From Methylomonas sp. AM2-LC (lineage in GTDB: Bacteria; Pseudomonadota; Gammaproteobacteria; Methylococcales; Methylomonadaceae), in assembly GCF_039904985.1 (NCBI RefSeq), contig NZ_CP157005.1, positions 4,731,501 to 4,795,500 on the forward strand: a DNA stretch of 64,000 nucleotides, given 5' to 3'. Numbering within the stretch: position 1 is the stretch's first letter; each line of letters begins with the position of its first letter. The notes beneath the pieces are model-generated. The model worked only from the letters and a program-made list of their open reading frames with translations. It was not told where the DNA came from and made no database searches. Both the position numbers and the translations under genes were made by a program. Shown here in pieces: positions 26,852 to 36,352 of the stretch.

Positions 26852-29428
26852 ATGCCGCAATTATTTGCTCTAAAAACCACTCGATCACAAACTTTAGCAG
26901 TTGCAATCATCACCTTCTTCCTAATCCAACACAGCCTTTCCGCAACCGCAGAGGGCGTGAACAAGCAAACTTTCAACATACCTGCACAACCGCTGCAATC
27001 CGCAATAAACCAACTTTCTGAAGAAGCAGACTTGCAAATCAGTTATCCAGCCGAGCTTGTCAAAGGGATGACCGTTCAAAGCTTATCCGGTCATTTCACT
27101 GTTAAAGAGGCCTTAGATAAACTGTTAAGTGGCACGGGCCTGACCAGCAGACTAACCCCAAACAATGCCATCACGATTGAGAAAGTTGACAATCCCAATG
27201 GACAGTCGGACTCAAGCGGTCTATTGGAACAAAAGTTAACCACATTACCCAAGGTGACGGTGGTCGGCAATAGTATCTACGACGTCAAAGACCCTTATAA
27301 CCAAGACTACGTCCTACCCACCGCCACCAGCGGCACCAAAACCGATACGCCTATCATGGAAACACCGTTGAACGTACAGGTGGTTTCTAAGCAGGTGTTG
27401 AAGGATCAGCAGGTGATCACAGTCGCGGATGCCTTGCAAAATGTCAGCGGTGTAACAGTTAACAGCGCGAGTTATAACGCAGCTGCTGCCGGCACCAGTC
27501 AAGCACTATTTTTTCGAGGTTTTGCCTCCGAAACTTTCTTTCGTGACGGCTTTCGTTTACAGCAGGGTTCTGCCACCAGAGAAATGTCCAACATTGAAAG
27601 CGTCGAGGTGATGAAAGGCCCTGCGGCTATTCTTTACGGCATGGTCGAGCCAGGCGGCATGGTCAATGTGATCACCAAGCAGCCCTTGGCAACGCCTTAT
27701 TATGCGCTAAACCAGCAGTTCGGTTCCTTCAGTAATTACCGCACCACCGTCGACGCCACTGGACCTTTGACTAAAGATGATACGCTATTGTACCGAATGA
27801 ATATGTCCTATCAAGACAGTGGCTCATTTATTCAATTTCAAAATAAACAGGATGTCTTTATTGCGCCGGTCTTGAAATGGAATATTAGCCCCAGAACTCA
27901 AGCGACATTTGAATTGGAATATAACTATCAAAACTTAGGTCTTGCAGTTTCAAGGGTACCAAGATTTGGCACTACATTTGATTCGAATGGCAATATCATA
28001 TCGCCAGGACAGCTTTTTCCCATTCCGAGGAGCGTAAATTATGGCGAATACTCGCCAGGTTCAGTTGAAAATATTTTTGGTGGTTTTAACTGGTCTCATC
28101 AATTTAACGACAACTGGTCGTTGAAACATCGGTTTTCCGTTAACCAGCAGAACCAAAATATAAACAGTTTGATAATGCCTATTTCTGCAACTGCTACCGA
28201 CGTAAGTAGGCAATATATGGGGAATACTTGGGATAACAACACTTACGCCAACAGTCTGGATTTGACAGGTCATTTCAATACCTTTGGGCTTCATCATACC
28301 TTACTGATGGGAGGGGACTATTATAGAATTAATTCTGGAAATGCCTTCAGGGTTGATAATAGTCCACAAACAACTATTAGCATTTTTAATCCTGTGCATT
28401 CCATGGCCGGTATTTCGGTATCCAATCTGACTCCGTATACAACTACGACTACACAGACCGATCAATTTGGCTTCTATATTCAGGATCAGATTAAACTGCC
28501 TTATCATGTGCATGTAATGGGTGGCATTAGATACCAAAATATTCATCAAAATCAGAGTAATGAATACGGTAGTTATCTGAAATCATTTGGACAATCAATA
28601 GGGTGTTCATCTTGTTTTCAAGATACCAAAACTGCTCAGTCTCAAGATGCGGTGACGCCTCGTGTCGGCATACTATGGCAACCGCAGAGCTGGCTAAGTT
28701 TATATGCTAACTATGTGGAAAGTTTTGGTGCCAATCAGGGTATTATGTTCCCCGGCAAGGCTGTCCCTCCCACCAGTGCAAACCAGTATGAAGGCGGCAT
28801 CAAAACCGAATTCTATGAGGGTCGTCTACGCGCCAACTTGGCCTATTTTGATTTGACCAAAACCAATATTATTACGACCGACCCAAATTATCCAAATGGT
28901 CCTTTTGTTCTTGCAGTCGGCGCAGCTCAAAGCCGAGGTTTTGAATTTGATATGACCGGCGAAATTGTGCCAGGTTGGAATGCTATAGCCACCTATTCGT
29001 ATACGGATGCAAGGATCACCAAAAGTAATAATGATGGTACCAATGCCTTTTCGCCTACAGGTAGTGTTGACCCTGTTGGAACACGAATGTTTGGCGTTCC
29101 AAGAAATACCGCCAGACTGTGGAACACTTATGAGATACAACAGGGAGATTTGTTAGGCTTAAAGTTTGGCGGCGGAGTGACGGTGCGGGACGGACAAACA
29201 GGGTGTTGCTATCAACCTTCTATTACCATACCCGGATATGCGACGCTCGACATAATGACCTCCTATCACTTTAAAGTGGGTAAATCCAAGCTCACCGCAC
29301 AGTTAAATGTCAATAACCTTTTGAATAAGTACTACTACACCGGTATATACACCAATTTTACCGGTGTGGACGCAGTGGACTTTGGCACACCACGCAGTTT
29401 TATGGGTTCGATTGGAATTCAGTTTTAG
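26852..29428 (+). CDS. TonB-dependent siderophore receptor with STN signalling domain
   Basis: The protein has 858 residues. After the signal peptide (to about SATAEG) comes an STN domain (residues 45-110, FNIPAQPLQSAINQLSEEAD), which talks to FecR. Next is the plug (ETPLNVQVVSKQVLKDQQV, then PAAILYGMVEPGGMVNVITKQ) and a 22-strand barrel ending in an aromatic residue (GSIGIQF). It resembles the FhuE/FpvA/FoxA group, so a ferric siderophore is the likely ligand. With the sigma and FecR genes it makes a complete cell-surface signalling cassette. Confidence 0.92.
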   Translation: MPQLFALKTTRSQTLAVAIITFFLIQHSLSATAEGVNKQTFNIPAQPLQSAINQLSEEADLQISYPAELVKGMTVQSLSGHFTVKEALDKLLSGTGLTSRLTPNNAITIEKVDNPNGQSDSSGLLEQKLTTLPKVTVVGNSIYDVKDPYNQDYVLPTATSGTKTDTPIMETPLNVQVVSKQVLKDQQVITVADALQNVSGVTVNSASYNAAAAGTSQALFFRGFASETFFRDGFRLQQGSATREMSNIESVEVMKGPAAILYGMVEPGGMVNVITKQPLATPYYALNQQFGSFSNYRTTVDATGPLTKDDTLLYRMNMSYQDSGSFIQFQNKQDVFIAPVLKWNISPRTQATFELEYNYQNLGLAVSRVPRFGTTFDSNGNIISPGQLFPIPRSVNYGEYSPGSVENIFGGFNWSHQFNDNWSLKHRFSVNQQNQNINSLIMPISATATDVSRQYMGNTWDNNTYANSLDLTGHFNTFGLHHTLLMGGDYYRINSGNAFRVDNSPQTTISIFNPVHSMAGISVSNLTPYTTTTTQTDQFGFYIQDQIKLPYHVHVMGGIRYQNIHQNQSNEYGSYLKSFGQSIGCSSCFQDTKTAQSQDAVTPRVGILWQPQSWLSLYANYVESFGANQGIMFPGKAVPPTSANQYEGGIKTEFYEGRLRANLAYFDLTKTNIITTDPNYPNGPFVLAVGAAQSRGFEFDMTGEIVPGWNAIATYSYTDARITKSNNDGTNAFSPTGSVDPVGTRMFGVPRNTARLWNTYEIQQGDLLGLKFGGGVTVRDGQTGCCYQPSITIPGYATLDIMTSYHFKVGKSKLTAQLNVNNLLNKYYYTGIYTNFTGVDAVDFGTPRSFMGSIGIQF

Positions 29429-29484
29429 TGGGAATCCAAACCACGGAAGCCAGAACCGCAGGTTGTGTTTAAACGTTAGCGAAA

Positions 29485-29512
29485 ACCAGCATTAGAATCA
29501 AACAATGCTGGT
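29485..29512 (+). terminator. Hairpin after the TonB receptor gene
   Basis: ACCAGCATT and AATGCTGGT form a perfect 9-bp stem with a 10-nt loop, followed by a T-rich ATTGTT. It lies 57 nt after the receptor stop. Confidence 0.55.
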
Positions 29513-29669
29513 ATTGTTCACTTAACGATAATTTCACCATCGCAACAGATTCCATAGGCTTCATAACTTCAAATTGCGCGGATTCCAGACTACCGAGAAT
29601 TTCCCAATTTCCAGTGTTGGTTTCGGAGTCTCAACCGACATATAGATAAAACGACAATTCTAAACAACT

Positions 29670-31010
29670 ATGACACGACATTTTTGGGTATTGGTGCATC
29701 GCTATCTTGGTCTCTCCATGACGATTTTTCTCGTCATCGTCGGGTTGACCGGCAGCCTACTGGCGTTTAGGGACGACTTGGATTTATGGCTTAATCCTGA
29801 TTTGTTGCGCGTTGCGACCCGCGATACGCCCATGCTTGATCCTCTCGACCTGATTGAAAAGGCCGAGGCGAGTGTACCAAATATGCGCGTCGATGAAGCT
29901 CCGCTTTATGTTGAATTAGGGCGAAGTTTCCAATTTTCGCTGACTCCCCGCGTTCAAAACGTGGCTGTGAAAGAATTTGTGAAGCTTCCTGGCGATTTGG
30001 GTGTATTCCACGACGAAGTCGGCGTACCGATGATTTATTTAGACCCTTACACGGGCGAGGTAATCGGCGAGCGAAATATCACCAAGGGCTTGTCTGGTCG
30101 CAAGGATATCATCTGGTTTCTATACCGGTTGCATATGACATTGGCGTTACCGGCTAATCTCGCCGGGCTGGGTGCGCGTATTCTTGGAATCGTAGCACTA
30201 CTATGGACGCTCGACTGTTTTGTCTCGTTCTTTTTAACCCTGCCAAAGCCACATCGCGTTCGCACTGCAACGGGTAAGTCTTGGTTGACACGATGGGCTC
30301 CAGCTTGGTTGGTTAAATGGAACGCCAGTGCTTTCCGCATCAATTTCGATCTTCACCGGGCTTCCGGGCTGTGGACCTGGATCATGTTATTTATCTTCGC
30401 CTGGTCGAGTGTCGCTTTCAATTTGAATGAAGTCTATACGCAGGTGATGAATACGCTGTTCGGCGCACAGCCGCCCGAACTGCTGCCCGCACCCGCCCTG
30501 CCTTCCCGCTCGGCCACGCTTGAAAATTCCAAACTGGGATGGGCGGCAGCGCGTACCAGAGGCAGAGTTTTACTTGGCGAAAAGGCGAACAAGGATGGCT
30601 TTGCCATCAAGCATGAAACGATCTTGGCTATCGACCGAAATATCGGGCGTTACACGATGTGTGCAAATACATTGTTGAATGCCGAAGACAGCCAAGCCTG
30701 CGTCGAGTTCGATGCCGACACTGGCGCAGTTCCGCTTGAAGAACCTATGTCGGGGTCGCACATGCAAGCGATGCCAACGCGTTTGGCCGATACGATTACC
30801 GGGTTGATACAAGAACTTCATATGGCAAGAATTTTTGGTTTGCCGATGAAGATTTTCGTCTGCGTGATGGGTTTGGTGATTACGATGCTGTCAGTGACCG
30901 GCGTTTATATCTGGTTAAAAAAACGAAAAGCCCGTCGTTTGTCTTTTGATCGGAAAGTTAGTGTTGTAGAGAATGCTTCACAGCACAAAGCGAATCGATC
31001 TTTTCCCTAG
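29670..31010 (+). CDS. PepSY-domain membrane protein, probable siderophore-iron reductase
   Basis: The protein has 446 residues. It begins with the PepSY-TM pattern WVLVHRYLGLSMTIFLVIVGLTGSLLAF, then a periplasmic loop with LDPYTGEVIGER, and LHMTLALPANLAGLGARILGI. A central helix LHRASGLWTWIMLFIFAWSS and a C-terminal helix FVCVMGLVITMLSVTGVYIWLKKRK follow. Histidines in the helices could bind haem. Proteins of this family accompany siderophore receptors and reduce iron in the inner membrane. It stands 240 bp after the receptor. Confidence 0.85.
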   Translation: MTRHFWVLVHRYLGLSMTIFLVIVGLTGSLLAFRDDLDLWLNPDLLRVATRDTPMLDPLDLIEKAEASVPNMRVDEAPLYVELGRSFQFSLTPRVQNVAVKEFVKLPGDLGVFHDEVGVPMIYLDPYTGEVIGERNITKGLSGRKDIIWFLYRLHMTLALPANLAGLGARILGIVALLWTLDCFVSFFLTLPKPHRVRTATGKSWLTRWAPAWLVKWNASAFRINFDLHRASGLWTWIMLFIFAWSSVAFNLNEVYTQVMNTLFGAQPPELLPAPALPSRSATLENSKLGWAAARTRGRVLLGEKANKDGFAIKHETILAIDRNIGRYTMCANTLLNAEDSQACVEFDADTGAVPLEEPMSGSHMQAMPTRLADTITGLIQELHMARIFGLPMKIFVCVMGLVITMLSVTGVYIWLKKRKARRLSFDRKVSVVENASQHKANRSFP

Positions 31011-31071
31011 CACTAATCGACAGACAGACCATCAATTGCCAACTAATTACCTAAACAAGGGGAGTTTTATC

Positions 31072-31404
31072 ATGTTAGAAGCTTGCGAGCTGAGTAAAAG
31101 CTATGGCTCAAATCCCGCCTTGGATGCGCTTAATCTTAAAATCGAGCCCGGTGAGATTTTTTGTCTGCTGGGTGCAAACGGCGCAGGTAAAACCACGACA
31201 ATACATTTGTTTTTGAATTTTATTGCTGCCAGTTCAGGCAGCGCCCGAATCGGCGGTTACGATGTCTGTAAAGAAACCGACCAAGCCCGGCGTCTGGTGG
31301 CCTATTTGCCAGAACAGGTGGCGCTATATCCGCGTCTGACCGGTATCGAGAATCTGGATTACTTCAGCCGCTTGTCCGGCCATTCCTATCCTAAAAACTA
31401 CTGA
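31072..31404 (+). pseudogene. Truncated ABC-transporter ATPase
   Basis: The fragment has 110 residues from ATG 31072, with AAGGGGAG before it. It has a normal start (LEACELSKSYGSNPALDAL), Walker A GANGAGKTTT and the Q-loop region AYLPEQVALYPRLTG. It stops after HSYPKNY, before the signature motif, Walker B and the switch His. A full ATPase of this kind (copper/Nod-type exporter) has 230-310 residues. It cannot hydrolyse ATP as it stands. The next gene starts 14 nt later, so the end looks like a recombination joint. Confidence 0.8.
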
Positions 31405-31417
31405 AAAGGTGATGAAA

Positions 31418-31939
31418 ATGAAAGTAAAAGTAGGCGAAAAAATAACGCCGTTCTCTTTAGAGACAATCGCAGGAGAATCACAAACAGTTCCTGATCCATC
31501 ACGAAAATTAACACACTTGCAATTTCGAAGATTTGCCGGATGTCCCATCTGCAATTTTCATTTACATACCTTTTCCCAAAAAGCAGATGATCTGGAAGCG
31601 GCGGGAATCATGGAAGTCATCATGTTCCATTCTTCAGTAGAAGAAATGAGGAAATATCAGAATGACTTACCTTTCGCGACAGTGGCCGACCCAAAAAAGA
31701 AGTATTACAAACAATTTGGGGTCGAAACGTCCTGGTTTGCATCGTTGCACCCCAAGGCCCTGTGGGCGGCCGTTAAAGGTATACTAATTGGCAAGATGGG
31801 CCTAAAAATGGAAAACGGCCCCCTCGGATTGCCTGCCGACATTCTTCTGGATCGGTTGGGTACCGTCGTTGCCGTAAAATACGGCTCCCACGCCTATGAC
31901 CAATGGGAAGTATCTGAGCTTTTGGAGAATGCCAAATGA
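31418..31939 (+). CDS. Peroxiredoxin-like (AhpC/TSA) thioredoxin-fold protein
   Basis: Start ATG 31418 is chosen from AAGG at 8 nt; in-frame GTG and ATG lie just upstream. The 173-residue protein has the thioredoxin-fold segments KITPFSLETIAG, LTHLQFRRFAGCPICNFHL with a C-P-I-C pair in the peroxidatic region, then VADPKKKYYKQFGV and GLPADILLDRLG. It resembles the peroxiredoxin-like family found with redox and metal genes. Its substrate is unknown. It is jammed against the broken ABC gene, probably brought in by the same event. Confidence 0.8.
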   Translation: MKVKVGEKITPFSLETIAGESQTVPDPSRKLTHLQFRRFAGCPICNFHLHTFSQKADDLEAAGIMEVIMFHSSVEEMRKYQNDLPFATVADPKKKYYKQFGVETSWFASLHPKALWAAVKGILIGKMGLKMENGPLGLPADILLDRLGTVVAVKYGSHAYDQWEVSELLENAK

Positions 31940-32375
31940 TATGTTGCTCTTCCGCAAGCACTGTAGGCACAACAGACAATGGTTGGGTACGATGACGGGG
32001 TCTTTTGACCTAAAGAACGGTTGTACCCAGCTTCCTCTGTAAGCCTTGCAGGAAGCAGCTTTGGGTCAAGGTTAGGATTCGTGAGACAAACGGCAATAGT
32101 AGCTAAACCATGTGATTCCTGCATCTATGATGCAAAATTATCATGTTTAGCCTGCCGGAAAACACTTGTTTTCGGGCTGTTTAGATAGAGTTCCAACATT
32201 GCCGCCCAAATCGCCCTTAAAAATGTACGAAAAACCATGTCTCTATCGTATACCATACTTAAATTACTTGCTAAGGGTTTTTGCGTACATGCTTGTTGGT
32301 TATATGCGGGTACGGTCACCCAAAAACAGGGCTAATGATTGAGCCCTTTTACACAAATTTTATAGATATTCCATA
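31940..32375. other. 436-bp stretch with no supported gene; hairpins
   Basis: Short frames here show no resemblance to known proteins. A near-perfect hairpin CCGGAAAACA-CT-TGTTTTCGGG (one mismatch) lies at 32155-32176, and GCTTCCT/AGGAAGC forms another stem near 32030-32056. No role is clear. It must include the promoter of the following gene. Confidence 0.5.
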
Positions 32376-33017
32376 ATGTGCAGTAATTTTCAATCCATTA
32401 ATCCACAGCAGGCTGTATGGGTCCGCGACCATTTTCAATGCGAATTACCTAATGACAATTGGCGTGAAGACGTCTATCCTGCGTATCAAACACCTTTAAT
32501 ATGGATGGACGGTGACAAACCACGTTGCGAATTAGCCCAGTTCGGCCTTATTCCCTATTGGGCTCAAGATAAAAAGAAATTCGGACTTCGAACCTATAAT
32601 GCACGGAGTGAAACTGTCGCTGAAAAACCCAGTTACCGAAATGCGTGGAAACAACGCCAATTTGGTCTGGCGATCATGCAAAGTTTTTATGAACCTAATT
32701 ATGCAACCGGGAAAGCCGTCAGATGGCGAATTCATCGGACTGACTCTGCACCTTTGGCGGCTGCCTCGATTTGGGAACGCTTTGTCGATCAAGACACCGG
32801 AGAGCTTATTTTTTCTTTTTCAATGCTAACAATTAATGCAACCGAACACCAAGTTATGCGGCAGTTTCACAAGCCGGACGATGAAAAGCTCTCCATCGTG
32901 GTCTTGCATGAGCCTGAGTATCGGCAATGGCTCCAGGCAAACCATGAGCAAGCGCGTGAATTGCTGACCTTGGTGCCGGACGATTTTTTAATGAGCGAAC
33001 CGGCGCCTAGGAAATGA
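32376..33017 (+). CDS. yedK: YedK/HMCES-family abasic-site protein (SOS response-associated)
   Basis: The protein has 213 residues. It starts Met-Cys (MCSNFQSINPQQ), so Cys2 is exposed after Met removal and can link to an abasic site. The family Asn/Arg/Glu core YNARSETVAEKPSYRNAWK is near residue 77, a Glu is in SFYEP, and the His is in RQFHKPDDEK. It shields abasic sites in single-stranded DNA. A copy on a conjugative element may protect the single strand that enters the recipient; that is inference. Confidence 0.88.
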   Translation: MCSNFQSINPQQAVWVRDHFQCELPNDNWREDVYPAYQTPLIWMDGDKPRCELAQFGLIPYWAQDKKKFGLRTYNARSETVAEKPSYRNAWKQRQFGLAIMQSFYEPNYATGKAVRWRIHRTDSAPLAAASIWERFVDQDTGELIFSFSMLTINATEHQVMRQFHKPDDEKLSIVVLHEPEYRQWLQANHEQARELLTLVPDDFLMSEPAPRK

Positions 33018-33927
33018 TCAAACTAGCAATTTCATGCTTTGGGAACGGATCTTTGTCATTCGCATGAACAAGTTCAACTTAAAATCGTTGTCAATGCAAA
33101 GTCACTTTTTGCTCATTAAGTTTTAAGAGTTCTTTTGGCGAAGGGAAAAAAGGCTGACTTTCACTTTCACCTTGAGTGCGCGGCAAAATATGCTCTATAG
33201 TCATTTTTTCGATGTTGAATCGAATCAACATCTCATCAACTGCTTCCAGAATAATAGCTTGATCGTCTGAACACTGTAATGGCCAAGTGTAGCCCGTTAA
33301 TTGTTCATGACTGGCATCATAAAACCCAATTCTGATTTCTTGACATTGGGAGTGATCCCCATGTTGACTGATGATGGCTATGTTGGACTGTTGGCTGACA
33401 GTTTCGCAGCTTAATTCATAAAAAAAGCCAACATAATGTAGTAAACGGATGCCCGGCAAAACTGATGAACTTAAAATTCTAGGTGGATCAAGATCCCAAA
33501 CTACATGGCCAGTTTGAACATTAATCTCTTGTATAAATTCCGGCGTCCATTGTTCGAGGCCTGTTTGATAGGCATTTAGTTTACTATCGTCCGGCAAAAA
33601 TGGGATCTCGCGCATATCTGAAAGTGCCACTCCGATTAAAAATCGCAAAACGATTCTGCCTTCACTTAATTCATTGTCGGTCTTCACCGAGTTTTTTGAA
33701 GTCTGAAACATTTGACAGCCGTGCAAAGCTTGCTGGCTGAGAGTGCGATTTATTTTCCTCATTTTACTGGGAGGAAAGTTTATATCCTCTACCGTCAGTA
33801 ATTCATTATGCAATACTATTTCATGGTCATGACTAATTAAGCCAAATTTTCGAAATAATTGACAGGCACGCTGAGGATGATGAATTCTATCGGGTAGATC
33901 ATTCTCGATATTTTTTATCATAACTAG

Positions 33928-33943
33928 CAGGCTGTTGAAAAAC
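33928..33943 (+). repeat. Left terminal inverted repeat of the IS
   Basis: CAGGCTGTTGAAAAAC, flanked on the left by the CTAG duplication. Confidence 0.95.
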
Positions 33944-33997
33944 CCAGCCACACTTACATGATAAAATAGTCATAGTTAATTTGTCAGGTTTTAACCC

Positions 33998-35110
33998 ATG
34001 CGCGGACAAGATATTCAGCAAGAAGAGTGGTTCAGCTACAAAACATTAGAAGAGCGGGTGCCTGTTAATCATCCACTCAGAACGGTTCAGGTGCTGACGA
34101 ATGGCATATTAAAAAGCATGGACAGCGAATTCGAAAAGCTTTACAGCCGTAACGGAAGACCTTCTATTCCGCCAGAAAGGTTATTACGCGCGATCTTGAT
34201 TCAGATTTTCTACACCGTGCGCAGTGAACGACAACTGATGGAACAACTGGATTTCAATCTGCTATTCCGCTGGTTTGTCGGATTGAATATGGATGAAGCC
34301 GTTTGGGATCATTCGACCTTCTCACAAAATCGGGATCGCCTTTTAACCGAAAGCCTAACGCGTGATTTTTTTAATCGAGTGGTTGCCGCCGCCGGAGGAT
34401 ATGGTTTGTTATCGGACGAACATTTCAGTGTTGATGGTACCCTGATCGAAGCCTGGGCATCCCAGAAAAGCTTTCAGAGCAAAGACGGTAAAGGCAAATC
34501 TGACGACAATCAAGACGGAGGCAATAAACGCGATCCGCAGATTGATTTTAAAGGCGAGTTACGTTGCAACGACACTCACGCATCAACCACCGATCCAGAA
34601 ACTATGCTCTACCGGAAGGGAAAAGGTAAAGAAGCGAGGCTGAGTTATATGGCCCACGCGCTTATGGAAAATCGTCATGGTTTGGTGGTAGGCGTTGAAA
34701 CGACACAAGCCACCGGGACTGCGGAACGCGAAGCCGCTACTAAAATGTGCAAATGGAATGTCAATCCTGAATCAACCTTGGGTGCGGATAAGGGCTATGA
34801 TGTTAAAGAGTTCGTGAACGAGCTTCAGTTACAAGGCATCAACCCCCACATTGCCAGAAACATCACAGAAAAACGCAGCAGTGCAATTGCAGAGGAAATT
34901 ACCCATGAACCGGGCTATGCCATCAGTCTTAGAATACGAAAACGTATCGAACAAATTTTTGGTTGGAGCAAAACCATTGGGCCTATGCGCAAAACAAAGC
35001 TGCGGGGATTAACCAATGTGGCAACCCAAACTTTACTCACTTTCGCAGCGTATAACTTGGTACGACTTCGAAAATTGCTATGCTTGCAACCGATAACGGC
35101 GCAGGCATAG
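33998..35110 (+). CDS. IS5-family DDE transposase
   Basis: The transposase has 370 residues, full length. The N-terminal domain (RNGRPSIPPERLLRAILIQI, then LMEQLDFNLLFRWFVGLNMD) and the DDE catalytic core are present: first Asp in HFSVDGTLIEAW, second in TLGADKGYD, and Glu in the helix IRKRIEQIFGWSKT (the Y-1 type region). It cuts and moves the surrounding element. No frameshift is visible. Confidence 0.95.
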   Translation: MRGQDIQQEEWFSYKTLEERVPVNHPLRTVQVLTNGILKSMDSEFEKLYSRNGRPSIPPERLLRAILIQIFYTVRSERQLMEQLDFNLLFRWFVGLNMDEAVWDHSTFSQNRDRLLTESLTRDFFNRVVAAAGGYGLLSDEHFSVDGTLIEAWASQKSFQSKDGKGKSDDNQDGGNKRDPQIDFKGELRCNDTHASTTDPETMLYRKGKGKEARLSYMAHALMENRHGLVVGVETTQATGTAEREAATKMCKWNVNPESTLGADKGYDVKEFVNELQLQGINPHIARNITEKRSSAIAEEITHEPGYAISLRIRKRIEQIFGWSKTIGPMRKTKLRGLTNVATQTLLTFAAYNLVRLRKLLCLQPITAQA

Positions 35111-35245
35111 GGATAAGTGCGCCCAATTGATGGGGAAAGGCCTTAAAATGGCACTAAAAATCGAGAAATCGTCCGTTTTTACCGAAAAATGACTGCTATT
35201 TTCAAAAAAATAGCGTTTTTCTTAGTAAGAAATAAAAGATGATTC

Positions 35246-35261
35246 GTTTTTCAACAGCCTG
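35246..35261 (-). repeat. Right terminal inverted repeat of the IS
   Basis: GTTTTTCAACAGCCTG, the exact reverse complement of the left end, followed by CTAG. Confidence 0.95.
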
Positions 35262-35711
35262 CTAGGGGAATGGCAAACAACATAGCTTCCCCAGTCTTCC
35301 CTGAGTTCATGCAGACCACATCAGTTTCTGCTGCATTCAAGATAATTTCTTTAAGAACAGCATCCAGCTTTAATACCTGGGCTTTTTCGATAGCCTTCAT
35401 CAGAATTTCGTCCAGTTGATGATCCAAGCAATGCCCGATGATCTGGAACAACTGAGCTTGTAGAATTTGGGAATTCTCATCCTCCGACAACTGTTTTGTT
35501 GCATATATAATTTCAGAGATCAGCTTGGTTGGGTTTGCGGTTGATTTGACTATATTGAAATTTTGACTATCCATTGATTACTCCTCGGCCTTAGATGGAC
35601 CACAAAATTAACGATGACATTAGGGTTACAGTTAAAAAATATTGGTTTAGTGCTAATAAAATTGTTTAACGCTGCTGAACAAATGCCTGTTCAAATTAAA
35701 ATCCGCCCTGT

Positions 35712-36344
35712 CTAGACCCTTTTTTGAGTATTCGCCAGCATGACATTGACAGCATAAGCGACGATAAAGACACCCACCGGAATCGACTGCGGCGGTACCG
35801 GAAACGGAAGCGTTAAGCCCATGAACACAAGATAAAACGCACCCAAGATGGCATACAGGCTATAGCGATGCGCCATGGGACTGGGGTAATCAAAATTGGT
35901 TTGGCTGATTTTTCGGCGGATCACGCCATCTACTATAAATGGCGCCAGAGCCACCGCCAGAAACGGTAACCACACACAAGCCATGATGAAGCGCTTGATC
36001 ATCTGATAGACGGTATCCCAAAGCACATTCAGTCGGCTTTCGATAAACGGAAACAGATCATGCCGGCCGACATCTTCAAATCCAACTGACATTTGTCGTT
36101 CACGCTCAGTCGGTATAAAGTAATGGTAAACACTGCTCCTAATGCCGGTTTTGACAAACAGATGGTCAAACCAATCCTGCGATTTTTTTCTGATCTCGGC
36201 GTCTTTTTTTGGGCCAAAATAATCGAACAGCATTTTGTCTTCCACCGACTGAATTTCCATTGCCCATTGATCAGAGACGAAGCCTGCCACCAAAACAATT
36301 TCCATAAGCCATATCAACAAACTGAAAAGGATATTGCGCTGCAT
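35712..36344 (-). CDS. DUF4400 conjugation membrane protein (SXT TraJ-like)
   Basis: Start ATG 36344 gives 210 residues; an in-frame TTG lies 6 nt upstream. Four membrane helices are likely: ILFSLLIWLMEIVLVAGF, FIMACVWLPFLAVALAPFIV, YSLYAILGAFYLVFMGL and VGVFIVAYAVNVML. The motif PSPMAHRYSL after the second helix is typical of the family. It follows traD by 8 nt, the position of TraJ in SXT-type elements, and is expected to act with the coupling protein at the inner membrane. It ends the traI-traD operon. Confidence 0.85.
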   Translation of the reverse strand: MQRNILFSLLIWLMEIVLVAGFVSDQWAMEIQSVEDKMLFDYFGPKKDAEIRKKSQDWFDHLFVKTGIRSSVYHYFIPTERERQMSVGFEDVGRHDLFPFIESRLNVLWDTVYQMIKRFIMACVWLPFLAVALAPFIVDGVIRRKISQTNFDYPSPMAHRYSLYAILGAFYLVFMGLTLPFPVPPQSIPVGVFIVAYAVNVMLANTQKRV

Positions 36345-36352
36345 GGTCAAAC

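Larger units (their letters stand above)
33928..35261 (+). mobile_element. IS5-family insertion sequence, complete (1334 bp)
   Basis: The ends are 16-bp perfect inverted repeats, CAGGCTGTTGAAAAAC. Both sides carry CTAG (33924-33927 and 35262-35265), a 4-bp target duplication of the YTAR type typical of IS5. One full-length transposase gene lies inside. It inserted in the opposite orientation to the gene it splits. The perfect ends and intact transposase suggest a recent and possibly active copy. Confidence 0.93.
33091..35574 (-). pseudogene. Hypothetical gene split by an IS5-family insertion
   Basis: The 5' part (35574 to 35262, 104 codons from MDSQNFNIVKST to AIPL) and the 3' part (33927 to 33091, from VMIKNIENDLP) are in one frame. 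Deleting 33928-35261 and one CTAG copy rejoins them as ...FAIPL-VMIKN..., a 381-residue protein. The element adds AGC and a stop to the first part, and an artificial MAGFFNSL start to the second. I recognise no family. The protein is mixed alpha/beta with LLHYVGFFYELSCETV and the acidic C-terminal IEHILPRTQGESES. A fragment may still be made from the first ATG. Confidence 0.85.
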
